From assembly GCA_017794925.1 (NCBI GenBank), contig CP051238.1, positions 2,351,138-2,415,137 of the forward strand: a stretch of DNA of 64,000 nucleotides, given 5' to 3'. The notes beneath the pieces are model-generated. The model was not told the origin of the DNA. It did not search any database and saw only the letters and a program-made list of their open reading frames with translations. Shown here one piece after another: positions 17,490 through 25,475 of this stretch. The stretch comes from Aestuariibacter sp. (GTDB taxonomy: Bacteria > Pseudomonadota > Gammaproteobacteria > Enterobacterales > Alteromonadaceae). The position numbers were made by a program, and so were the translations under genes. Every line of letters starts with the position of its first letter. Positions within the stretch are counted from its first letter, which is position 1.

Positions 17490-17517
17490 AAAGGCGCTGA
17501 ACGTTCAGCGCCTTTTT
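17490..17517 (+). terminator. Rho-independent terminator after flrC
   Basis: GGCGCTGA (17493-17500), loop ACGT, TCAGCGCC (17505-17512), then TTTTT, with A-T pairs extending the base. Marks the end of flrBC and the left boundary of the inserted aromatic island. Confidence 0.92.
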
Positions 17518-17538
17518 GTTTGCAGTAGAAATCAGATC

Positions 17539-18450
17539 CTAGTCAGTTCGGGTATTCAGTGAACTCGCTTTGTATTCGTGAACGATAGCCAGAAATGCGC
17601 TCAACAACGGCGAGTTATCCTCTTTCAAATAAATACAGCTTAAATCTACCGTGGCGTTTTCGGGTAACCCTGTAAGCGGTAAATAGGTAACGTCGGGCAG
17701 TTTGAGCACACTGGCCGAACTAGGGATCAAACAAAATCCAAAGCCGGCTGACACCAAGGCAATACCGGTCACGGCGTCGATTACCGTTTGTGAGATATTC
17801 ATACTGGTGCCGGATTCCTGAAATACCCGGGATACCAAATCGACAAAATTCGGGCGCGCGCCTTTCGGGAATACCACGATGGGTTCATTATCCAGCTGCT
17901 TGATATCAATACTTTTTTGACTAGCCAGAGGGTGATCCTCGCGAACTGCTACCATGAGCGAGTCCTGTAAAATCATTGTCGTATCAATGTCTGGAAGGGG
18001 GGCCAGCAAACGGTTAAACCCGACTGATATTCGCTTTTGCCTCAGCGCTTCGATTTGCTCTGCTTTACTCATTTGATGAAGCACAATATTAACGCCGGGG
18101 TAGGCTGCTTTAAAGCGCTTCAGGATATCGGGAATGGTATTGAGGATGCCCGACCCAAAAATGGCAACATCTAACCGACCTAGCTGCCCTTTGCCTGCAC
18201 GCTGTGTGCGCTCCTGAGCCAGTTCAATAAGACTCAGAATATTGCGGGATTCATTCAGAAAAAGCTGGCCGGCAGAGGTTAAATCAACCCCTTTTGCGGT
18301 TCGTTCAAACAGTTTTACCTGCAGCTCATCTTCTAATTGCTGAATTTGTCGGGTTAATGGCGGTTGTGAAATAAACAGCCGTTTTGCGGCTCGACCAATA
18401 TTTCTCTCTTCCGCCACTGCAACGAAATACCGCAGCTGTCGAACATCCAT
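17539..18450 (-). CDS. LysR-family regulator of the aromatic island (BenM/CatM-like)
   Basis: About 303 residues. The N-terminal winged HTH is intact (LRYFVAVAEERNIGRAAKRL, SQPPLTRQIQQLE), followed by a two-lobe ligand-binding domain. The N-terminal pattern resembles BenM/CatM-type regulators of aromatic catabolism. Start 18450 has AAGGAG nine bases upstream; the frame is also open to 18480. It is divergent from the DUF1302 operon, and a palindromic ATAC-N7-GTAT box lies 28 bp before its start. The same box precedes dmpC at 33280, so it probably senses a pathway intermediate and controls transport and lower-pathway genes. The ligand is unknown. Confidence 0.88.
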   Translation of the reverse strand: MDVRQLRYFVAVAEERNIGRAAKRLFISQPPLTRQIQQLEDELQVKLFERTAKGVDLTSAGQLFLNESRNILSLIELAQERTQRAGKGQLGRLDVAIFGSGILNTIPDILKRFKAAYPGVNIVLHQMSKAEQIEALRQKRISVGFNRLLAPLPDIDTTMILQDSLMVAVREDHPLASQKSIDIKQLDNEPIVVFPKGARPNFVDLVSRVFQESGTSMNISQTVIDAVTGIALVSAGFGFCLIPSSASVLKLPDVTYLPLTGLPENATVDLSCIYLKEDNSPLLSAFLAIVHEYKASSLNTRTD

Positions 18451-18478
18451 CAGGGGCAACTCCTTATATGAACATTTC

Positions 18479-18516
18479 ATACCCTAAAGGTATCAAGTGG
18501 GGGTGTCAATAGTATT
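18479..18516 (+). promoter_or_regulatory. LysR-type operator, lysR/DUF1302 divergent region
   Basis: ATACC-CTAAA-GGTAT at 18479-18493 is a perfect palindrome fitting ATAC-N7-GTAT, the BenM/CatM recognition pattern. A second half-site GTATT lies at 18512-18516, exactly 22 bp (two helical turns) from the first GTAT. The site before dmpC has the same layout. Confidence 0.7.
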
Positions 18517-18542
18517 GGAAGGTAATTAACAGTAATTATACA
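18515..18542 (+). promoter_or_regulatory. Candidate LysR-activated promoter of the DUF1302 operon
   Basis: TTGGAA (18515-18520), 16-base spacer, TATACA (18537-18542). It lies directly beyond the LysR half-site, putting the palindrome centre near -65 of the expected start site, the usual place for LysR recognition sites. Confidence 0.45.
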
Positions 18543-18729
18543 TTTCGTTCACAACGCGTGATTTATGCAGTGTTGAAGGCATCACGAACACTATTTGTTG
18601 CAGTGTGTTTGGATGGTTTTGAGATCACACTCTGTAACGAAAACGGCTTATCCAGCGGGTTCGATTGTAGTTGGGGTGGGGCGCACTATCACGCAACTCA
18701 GCATAGTGAAACACTCTAGGAGGAACACA

Positions 18730-20409
18730 ATGAATGACGTGTGGGTGAAACAAAATAATAAAACGTTGTCACGCAACGCACTCGCCGCCGCCGTCGCTTT
18801 AGGGTTGACGGTTTCAGCGCACACTGAGGCTGCCACGATTGATACCGGTAACCGGGATTTACGGGTCCGCTGGGACAATACGGTGAAATACAGCGCCTCT
18901 TTCAGGGTTGCCGACGTCGATCCAAACGTCGCCGATGCCTCAATCGGCCCCCAGGCAAATACCAACGACGGCGATCTGAACTTCGACAAAGGCTTAATTT
19001 CGAATCGCCTTGATTTGCTATCGGAGTTTGATCTTCGCTACAAGAAAAAATACGGGTTCCGTGTCAGTGCGGCCACCTGGTATGACTCTGTCTATCACGA
19101 AAGTAACGATAACCCGGCTGCATTAGGCGGCGCATTGATTAACGCGCAATCGGTTCCGGCAGGCGAGTTTGCGGAAGAAACTAAAAATCTACACGGCCAG
19201 TACGGTGAGATTCTCGACGCCTTTGTGTACGGTGGATTTAATTTTGGCCGTAAGCAATTGAATGTCAAAGTTGGTCGCTTTACCCAGCTTTATGGGGAAA
19301 GCCTGTTCTTTGGATCGAATGCTGTTGCAGGCGCAATGACCGGATTGGATCTGGCCCGTGCCTTATCGGTGCCTCAGTCTGAATTTAAGGAAGTGGCGCG
19401 TCCTACCGGCCAGTTTGCGGCTCAGCTGCAGGTCAACTCAAAGCTAACCCTGGCGGCTTACTATCAGTTTGAATGGCGCAAGTCACGCTTGCCGGCAGCG
19501 GGAAGTTATTTTGCATTTGCCGATTTCGTGGATAAGGGCGGTGAGACGATCATTCTGGGCCCTGGTACCATAGTGCATCGCACAGAAGATATTACCGCTG
19601 ATGACTCTGGTCAGTTTGGGTTTCAGGCTCGCTATAAAATCAACGACTATGAAGTCGGTCTCTATGCAGCGCAATTCCACGACAAATTACCCCAGTTTTA
19701 TGTTCGTCCGGGTATTAATGCAAGAGACGGCGGTATTGGTGATTACGCCCAAGTTTTTGCTGAAGACATCAAGGTCTACGGCCTGAGCGTAAGTACCCTA
19801 GTGGGCGAAACTAACATCGCAGCTGAAATGTCAGTACGTCAGGATATGGCACTGGTGGCAACGGGTAACACCGTTATTCTGCCCGGTGATACGGTCTCTG
19901 ATGGGGGGGATAACGCTGCCTTTCCTCGCGGTGACACTTTCCACTTTAATGCGTCGATGATCACGATACTGAACGAAAACAGTATTTGGGATGCTGCATC
20001 ATTTATTGGCGAATTTGCGTTTAACCGACGCCTCAACATTTCAGAAAATGCCGATCAGCTCGACCCGTTGGCAACCGAAAATGCCAGTGCCATTCAGTTT
20101 GTATTTGTACCCGATTACTTCCAGGTTATGCCGGGTCTTGATTTACAGGTACCCATTGGCTTTGGTTACGGCCTGGACGGCCGCTCTTCGGTCAACGGCG
20201 TGCTGTTTCCGGCTGAACATGGCGGTAATGCCAGTATTGGCCTGAAAGGCGACTACAACCGCACATGGCGGTTTGCGTTGAACTTTACCAAATACCTCGG
20301 TGAAGCCGGCTCGGTTATTCAATATGACACACCGGTACCCACACTTTCTTACAAGAACTTTCACGGCGATCGGGATTTCATTTCGCTGTCTGTTCAACGC
20401 ACTTTCTAA
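18730..20409 (+). CDS. DUF1302 family outer-membrane protein
   Basis: About 559 residues. Start 18730 is preceded by a perfect AGGAGG with 6-nt spacing; an upstream open extension of 45 codons has no such support. A signal peptide is visible (LAAAVALGLTVSAHTEA). The rest is rich in alternating aromatic/polar strands and ends SVQRTF, with the terminal Phe typical of outer-membrane beta-barrels. DUF1302 proteins often occur with DUF1329, Ycf48-like and MMPL genes beside catabolic genes for hydrophobic compounds. A role in moving aromatic substrates across the outer membrane is inference. First gene of a four-gene operon. Confidence 0.75.
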   Translation: MNDVWVKQNNKTLSRNALAAAVALGLTVSAHTEAATIDTGNRDLRVRWDNTVKYSASFRVADVDPNVADASIGPQANTNDGDLNFDKGLISNRLDLLSEFDLRYKKKYGFRVSAATWYDSVYHESNDNPAALGGALINAQSVPAGEFAEETKNLHGQYGEILDAFVYGGFNFGRKQLNVKVGRFTQLYGESLFFGSNAVAGAMTGLDLARALSVPQSEFKEVARPTGQFAAQLQVNSKLTLAAYYQFEWRKSRLPAAGSYFAFADFVDKGGETIILGPGTIVHRTEDITADDSGQFGFQARYKINDYEVGLYAAQFHDKLPQFYVRPGINARDGGIGDYAQVFAEDIKVYGLSVSTLVGETNIAAEMSVRQDMALVATGNTVILPGDTVSDGGDNAAFPRGDTFHFNASMITILNENSIWDAASFIGEFAFNRRLNISENADQLDPLATENASAIQFVFVPDYFQVMPGLDLQVPIGFGYGLDGRSSVNGVLFPAEHGGNASIGLKGDYNRTWRFALNFTKYLGEAGSVIQYDTPVPTLSYKNFHGDRDFISLSVQRTF

Positions 20410-20429
20410 CGCTTAAAGACAGGAGAATC

Positions 20430-21779
20430 ATGATGTTTAATAAAATCCGTACCGCAATGACGCTGGCCCTGACTTTGGCCGTTGTCCCAGCCGCGATGGC
20501 TGCGGGTAAAGACGCCGCTAAACTCGGCACAGAATTAACGCCACTGGGTGGTATTGCCGCAGGTAATGCCGACGGCTCGATTCCGGCATGGACCGGAGGC
20601 CTCACTGAAAAAGTAGCCGGAAACCATGCAGGGGATATCCCGCTGGAGCTGTTTAGCGATGAAAAGCCGTTGTATCGCATCGACGCTGGCAACTACCAGC
20701 AATATGCCGACCAGCTATCTGAAGGCACCATCGCGTTGCTGAAGAAGTACCCGGACACGTTTTATCTGGATATCTATCCGTCGCATCGCACCGCCGCGGC
20801 ACCAAAGTATGTTTACGATGCGATTAAAACCAATGTGGCTAACTGTGAACTTGCAGAGGAAGGGTACAGTATCGAAGGCTGTATCGGCGGCATCCCGTTT
20901 CCAATGCCTGAGAATGGCAACGAGGTCATGTGGAATTTTTTACTGCGAGTAGAAGCGCCATCCATTGAATATACGTTTAAAAACGTTGTTGGCAATGCAG
21001 ATGGTTCACATACTCTGGCCACCCGTAATGAAATTTCTTTCCAGTACCCTCCTTATTACCGGGATGCCGATCCGGACGACTGGAATGGCGAATATTCAAT
21101 GTTCCGTTTTAATACCATGGAGCCGCCATTTAAAGCCGGGGAGTCATTGGTTATTCGTGACAGTATTGATGCAGATAACCCGCGTAAAGCCTGGCAGTAC
21201 CTGCTCGGACAGCGCCGTGTTCGTCGTGCTCCCACGGTTGCTTACGACACGCCTGACTTTGTTGCGTCTGGCGCTAACTACTTCGACGAAGTACAGGGAC
21301 TGTTGGGTCACATCGACCGTTACAGCTGGGAGTTGGTGGGTAAGAAAGAGCTGCTGGTGCCCTACAACAACAACGGCTTTATTGCACCAAGTGTCGAAGA
21401 GGCCATTGCTGCGTTTCACTTAAACCCAGAGCATGTACGTTGGGAAAAACACCGTGTCTGGGAAGTTAAAGCTACGGTGGCTGACGGCAAACGCCATGCT
21501 GTACCTACGCGGACGTATTATATCGATGAAGATTCCTGGGTAATCCTGCTAATGGATGGCTTCGACGCCGAGGGTAATCTATGGAGAACGACTCAGGTTA
21601 CGCCGTTTGTAGTGCCATCGGTACCGGCGACGCTCATTAAAACCGCCACGGTATTTAACCTGCAAGCGAAAACCATGAGTGTGATTCAGTCTCTGAATGG
21701 TGAAACGTTCCATGTGGTTGAGACTAAGCCTGAAACCTACTTTACCGGTGACGCCGTTGCAGCAGATGCTGTTCGCTAA
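20430..21779 (+). CDS. DUF1329 family periplasmic/outer-membrane-associated protein
   Basis: 449 residues with an N-terminal signal peptide (ALTLAVVPAAMAAG) and the DUF1329 pattern, including LGTELTPLGG and IPAWTGG near the mature N-terminus. Starts at 20430 or 20433 after AGGAGA. The family is thought to have a LolA/LolB-like lipid-binding fold and nearly always accompanies DUF1302. A G+C-rich hairpin with a short T run follows, which may reduce transcription into the next two genes. Confidence 0.75.
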   Translation: MMFNKIRTAMTLALTLAVVPAAMAAGKDAAKLGTELTPLGGIAAGNADGSIPAWTGGLTEKVAGNHAGDIPLELFSDEKPLYRIDAGNYQQYADQLSEGTIALLKKYPDTFYLDIYPSHRTAAAPKYVYDAIKTNVANCELAEEGYSIEGCIGGIPFPMPENGNEVMWNFLLRVEAPSIEYTFKNVVGNADGSHTLATRNEISFQYPPYYRDADPDDWNGEYSMFRFNTMEPPFKAGESLVIRDSIDADNPRKAWQYLLGQRRVRRAPTVAYDTPDFVASGANYFDEVQGLLGHIDRYSWELVGKKELLVPYNNNGFIAPSVEEAIAAFHLNPEHVRWEKHRVWEVKATVADGKRHAVPTRTYYIDEDSWVILLMDGFDAEGNLWRTTQVTPFVVPSVPATLIKTATVFNLQAKTMSVIQSLNGETFHVVETKPETYFTGDAVAADAVR

Positions 21780-21789
21780 CCTTCGTATG

Positions 21790-21810
21790 GGCCCGCTCAA
21801 GCGGGCCTTT
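21790..21810 (+). terminator. Terminator-like hairpin after the DUF1329 gene
   Basis: GGCCCGC (21790-21796), loop TCAA, GCGGGCC (21801-21807), then only TTT. The next gene starts 29 nt later on the same strand, so it may act as an attenuator or mRNA 3' stabiliser inside the operon rather than a full stop. Confidence 0.55.
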
Positions 21811-21838
21811 CCGCTACTGAGTAACAGAGATTGTGTTC

Positions 21839-22969
21839 ATGAAACAAAATAATGTAGATAGCTTGTTCGGCTTTTCTCTGCCTTCTTTTTCACTGATTAT
21901 TCTGCTGCTGGTTATCTCGTTGACAGCCGGTGCAGAAGACGCAGCCGAATCTACACTCGAAGATGTCCTTGTGTCGCCCGCAAAACAAAATGAAACCAGT
22001 ATTCACGCGCTTCAACTAGGCCTGGCACATGCCGGTAACACCATTGTTTCCGTTGGCGAGCGTGGTGTGATTTTGTTGTCAAACGATGAAGGACAGCACT
22101 GGACTCAGGCAAAAAAGGTGCCTGTATCCGTGACCTTAACGTCCGTCACATTCAGCGATCCGCTGAATGGTTGGGCGGCAGGGCACAGTGGCGTAATACT
22201 GGCAACCAGTGATGGGGGATACACCTGGCATAAGCAACTTGACGGTTATCAGGCTGCCGAGCTGGCTATGGAAGAAGCCGAAGCGCTGATCTCCGCCGGT
22301 GACAGCCGTGGCGAACGGGCAAAGCGCAACGCCGGTTACCTGATCAAAGAAGGGGCCGATAAGCCTTTTCTGGATGTCTATTTTGCCAATCAGTTCGATG
22401 GCTGGGCCATTGGCGCATATGGGTTGGCTTACGCCACTAACGACGGTGGTGCGCATTGGCATTCTATTATTGCGAGATTGCCCAATCCTGCGGGAAAACA
22501 CTTATACAAAGTGGTGCGTTCAGCAAACGAACTTATCATCCTTGGCGAACAGGGCGCGGTGTTTACCTCTGCAGATAATGGCAGTGCGTTTTCAACCCTG
22601 GACACGCCGTATTACGGTAGTTTCTTTGACGGTCTTTTACTCGATGATGGCACGCGTCTTTTGTATGGCCTGCGAGGCAATGTCTGGCGCCAGTCTAAGG
22701 GCAAAGGTCGCTGGAAGCGGGTAAAACTTGGTTCAGAAGTTACGCTCACCAGTGGCGTGGTTACCGCCGACGGTCAGATTCTATTGGCTGATCAAAGTGG
22801 GCAGCTGTTCGTGAGTACTGATTCAGCAAAAAGCTTCAGCTTGATGGGACAGGCTCCCTTTGGTGGGATCACCGATGTGATTCAGTCGCAAAGTGGTTAT
22901 GCCATTTCAACAGCGCGCGGCGCACACAGGCTCAGTAACGATAACCTGGTGAGTGGGGGATCACGCTAA
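21839..22969 (+). CDS. Ycf48/BNR-type beta-propeller protein
   Basis: About 376 residues, exported (signal segment LPSFSLIILLLVISLTAGA). It then carries repeated blades with G.....S.DGG..W motifs, such as GVILATSDGGYTWHK and GLAYATNDGGAHWH, as in Ycf48 and sialidase/BNR propellers. A GTG at 21833 is an alternative start. The stop overlaps the MMPL gene start (TAATG), suggesting coupled translation and a shared complex. Related proteins sit beside DUF1302/DUF1329/MMPL genes in many catabolic loci; the role is unknown. Confidence 0.75.
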   Translation: MKQNNVDSLFGFSLPSFSLIILLLVISLTAGAEDAAESTLEDVLVSPAKQNETSIHALQLGLAHAGNTIVSVGERGVILLSNDEGQHWTQAKKVPVSVTLTSVTFSDPLNGWAAGHSGVILATSDGGYTWHKQLDGYQAAELAMEEAEALISAGDSRGERAKRNAGYLIKEGADKPFLDVYFANQFDGWAIGAYGLAYATNDGGAHWHSIIARLPNPAGKHLYKVVRSANELIILGEQGAVFTSADNGSAFSTLDTPYYGSFFDGLLLDDGTRLLYGLRGNVWRQSKGKGRWKRVKLGSEVTLTSGVVTADGQILLADQSGQLFVSTDSAKSFSLMGQAPFGGITDVIQSQSGYAISTARGAHRLSNDNLVSGGSR

Positions 22970-25371
22970 TGACAACACAGACACAAGGCGAAACGCTCAT
23001 TCGTCATCTTGAAGACTTCGATACCAGCTCTGGCAGACTGCTGGAACGGGCTATTTTCAATTTCCGGCCATTGATTATTTTACTCTGTCTGCTGGTGACC
23101 AGTATGTTGGGGTATCAGTCTACGCAGCTTACCTTAAGTGCGGCGTTTCAGAAGATGATCCCAAGCAATCATCCTTACATTCTTAATTTTCTGGATAACC
23201 GTAAACAGCTATCCGATACCAGCAATGCGCTGCGTATTGCGGTACACAATACCAATGGGTCTATTTTTGATGCACAGTATCTCGAGACCCTCAGACAGTT
23301 GAATGACGAGCTGTTTTTAATGCCCGGCGTTGAGCGACCTTTTATGAAATCGCTGTGGACCCCAGCCGTTCGCTGGACAGGGGTCACCGAGGAAGGACTG
23401 GATGGGGGCCCGGTTATCCCTGATGATTACGACGGGTCCCAGGCGTCGTTGGATCAAGTGCGTTTAAATGTAGAACGCTCTGGCGAAGTCGGGCAGTTGG
23501 TATCGGGTAACTACCATTCCAGTGTCATTCTGGTGCCACTGCGCGAGGTAGATCCGGATGGTAATCAACTGGATTATCAGGCGTTTTCCGAAAAGCTCGA
23601 AGTACTGCGAGCCAAATATCAAAAAGACGGCATTGAAATCCATATCACAGGGTTTGCCAAGGTAGTCGGTGATCTGATTGACGGCCTGCAGCAAGTGCTG
23701 GTGTTTTTTGCCATTACCATCGCCATAGCAACAGGCGTATTGTTTGTTTATACCCGCTGCCTTCGCAGTACCTTGCTGGTTGTCAGCTGCTCTCTGGTTG
23801 CGGTTATTTGGCTGCTTGGCTTATTGCCTACATTAGGCTACGAATTGGATCCATACTCAATTCTGGTGCCGTTTCTGGTGTTTGCGATTGGCATGAGTCA
23901 TGGTGCACAGAAGATGAATGGCATTATGCAGGATATCGGGCGGGGCATTCACAAACTTCTGGCGGCTCGTTATACCTTTCGCCGGCTTTTCCTGGCAGGT
24001 ATTACTGCGCTGATTTCAGATGCAGTGGGCTTTGCCGTGCTGATGGTCATAGATATACCGGTTATTCAGGATCTTGCCGTAACGGCCAGTATTGGTGTGG
24101 CGGTGCTGATTTTCAGTAACCTGATCCTGCTCCCGGTATTGCTGTCATACACTGGCGTTGCTGCGTCTGCCGCTAAGCGCAGCATCAAAGCGGAGCTGCG
24201 TGATGAAGCCGACGTTGCGCATAAAAAACACCCTTTATGGGCCTTTCTGGATCTGTTTACCCGAAAAAAATACGCCACGGTGACCGTAATAGGCGCGTTA
24301 CTACTGGGTTTAACCGGCAGTGTCATTAGTATGAATGTGAAAATTGGTGACACCGACCAGGGGGCACCAGAACTTCGTCCAGACTCCCGCTACAACCTGG
24401 ACAATGCGTTTATGACTGCAAACTACGCTACCAGTTCGGATGTCTATGTGGTAATGGTTAAGACAGCGCAATATGCCTGTGCCCATTACGATACCCTGAT
24501 GGCCGTTGATGCATTGGAGCAGGAATTGCGGCAGCTTTCCGGTGTGGTCACAACGTCTTCGTTAGCGGGTCTGGCAAAGGTTGCCAATGCCGGCATGAAC
24601 GAAGGGAATTTAAAGTGGTACGGCATTCCGCGATCGCAAGGGATGCTAAACGCAATCATCACGCGTGCACCGCGAGAAATGTTCAATCAAAACTGTGACT
24701 TACTGACTATTTTTGCTTACCTGAAAGATCACAAATCTGACACGCTGAACGACGTTGTTCAAACAGTTGAAGCCTTTGCAGCACAAAACAATACCGAAAA
24801 ATTCCAATTCTTAAATGCGGCCGGAAACTCGGGTATAGAAGCGGCAACCAATATCGTGGTTGAGAAAGCCAATACACAGATGCTGCTTTATGTTTACGGT
24901 GCGGTAATTGTGCTGGCCTTTATTACGTTTCGCTCATGGAGGGCGGTCGTGTGCGCCATTTTACCCCTAATGCTGACTTCTATTCTGTGTCAGGCGTTGA
25001 TGGTGTGGCTGAATATTGGTGTAAAGGTAGCAACATTACCTGTTATTGCGCTGGGTGTGGGCATTGGTGTGGATTACGCACTCTATATCCTGACCGTGAT
25101 GAAGTCTCGGTTACAGGATGGCTTAAGCCTCTCTGAAGCCTATTACGATGCCCTACTCTTTACCGGAAAGGTCGTGGTACTTACTGGTATTACGCTGGGA
25201 ATAGCGGTCGCAACCTGGGTCTTTTCACCGATTAAATTTCAGGCAGACATGGGTATTTTACTGGCGTTTATGTTCATCTGGAACATGTTAGGTGCGCTTA
25301 TTCTGCTACCTGCGCTAGCCCGCTTTTTACTGCCGGTGAATAACAGCGTAAGTGTGGAACCGGCTTCATAG
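22969..25371 (+). CDS. MMPL/RND-family transporter
   Basis: 800 residues with two halves, each a membrane helix, a large periplasmic loop, then a cluster of helices. Half one has PLIILLCLLVTSML at the start and a cluster from about residue 235. Half two ends with LPVIALGVGIGVDYALYI, carrying the GxGxDY signature of RND/MMPL permeases. A charged internal segment (about residues 400-425) links the halves. RND/MMPL proteins use the proton gradient to move hydrophobic molecules. No membrane-fusion protein or TolC is present; the DUF1329/Ycf48/DUF1302 products may be its partners. Direction of transport cannot be told. Confidence 0.85.
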   Translation: MTTQTQGETLIRHLEDFDTSSGRLLERAIFNFRPLIILLCLLVTSMLGYQSTQLTLSAAFQKMIPSNHPYILNFLDNRKQLSDTSNALRIAVHNTNGSIFDAQYLETLRQLNDELFLMPGVERPFMKSLWTPAVRWTGVTEEGLDGGPVIPDDYDGSQASLDQVRLNVERSGEVGQLVSGNYHSSVILVPLREVDPDGNQLDYQAFSEKLEVLRAKYQKDGIEIHITGFAKVVGDLIDGLQQVLVFFAITIAIATGVLFVYTRCLRSTLLVVSCSLVAVIWLLGLLPTLGYELDPYSILVPFLVFAIGMSHGAQKMNGIMQDIGRGIHKLLAARYTFRRLFLAGITALISDAVGFAVLMVIDIPVIQDLAVTASIGVAVLIFSNLILLPVLLSYTGVAASAAKRSIKAELRDEADVAHKKHPLWAFLDLFTRKKYATVTVIGALLLGLTGSVISMNVKIGDTDQGAPELRPDSRYNLDNAFMTANYATSSDVYVVMVKTAQYACAHYDTLMAVDALEQELRQLSGVVTTSSLAGLAKVANAGMNEGNLKWYGIPRSQGMLNAIITRAPREMFNQNCDLLTIFAYLKDHKSDTLNDVVQTVEAFAAQNNTEKFQFLNAAGNSGIEAATNIVVEKANTQMLLYVYGAVIVLAFITFRSWRAVVCAILPLMLTSILCQALMVWLNIGVKVATLPVIALGVGIGVDYALYILTVMKSRLQDGLSLSEAYYDALLFTGKVVVLTGITLGIAVATWVFSPIKFQADMGILLAFMFIWNMLGALILLPALARFLLPVNNSVSVEPAS

Positions 25372-25402
25372 ATATGAGCTATGGCCGGTATTTTGCATTT
25401 AC

Positions 25403-25437
25403 AAAGTGTTAACACTTTTGCGTTTAGTGGGTATGAT
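25403..25437 (+). promoter_or_regulatory. dmpR promoter with palindromic operator over the -35
   Basis: TTAACA at 25409-25414, 17 bases, TATGAT at 25432-25437: a near-consensus sigma-70 promoter ending 38 bp before dmpR. The -35 is buried in a perfect 16-bp palindrome (AAAGTGTT followed by AACACTTT, 25403-25418), the arrangement expected for repression. The binding protein is unknown. Confidence 0.6.
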
Positions 25438-25475
25438 GGGCTAATCGCGCCTAACCCCTGTTTGTTGGAAGAAGT

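Noticed and set aside
17518..17538. Site-specific integration scar at the left island edge
   Set aside because: No tRNA, integrase or direct repeat matching the right edge (about 40253-40400) could be seen by eye.
18595..18729. Earlier start for the DUF1302 gene
   Set aside because: The ATG at 18730 has a perfect AGGAGG and yields a proper signal peptide; the extension does not.
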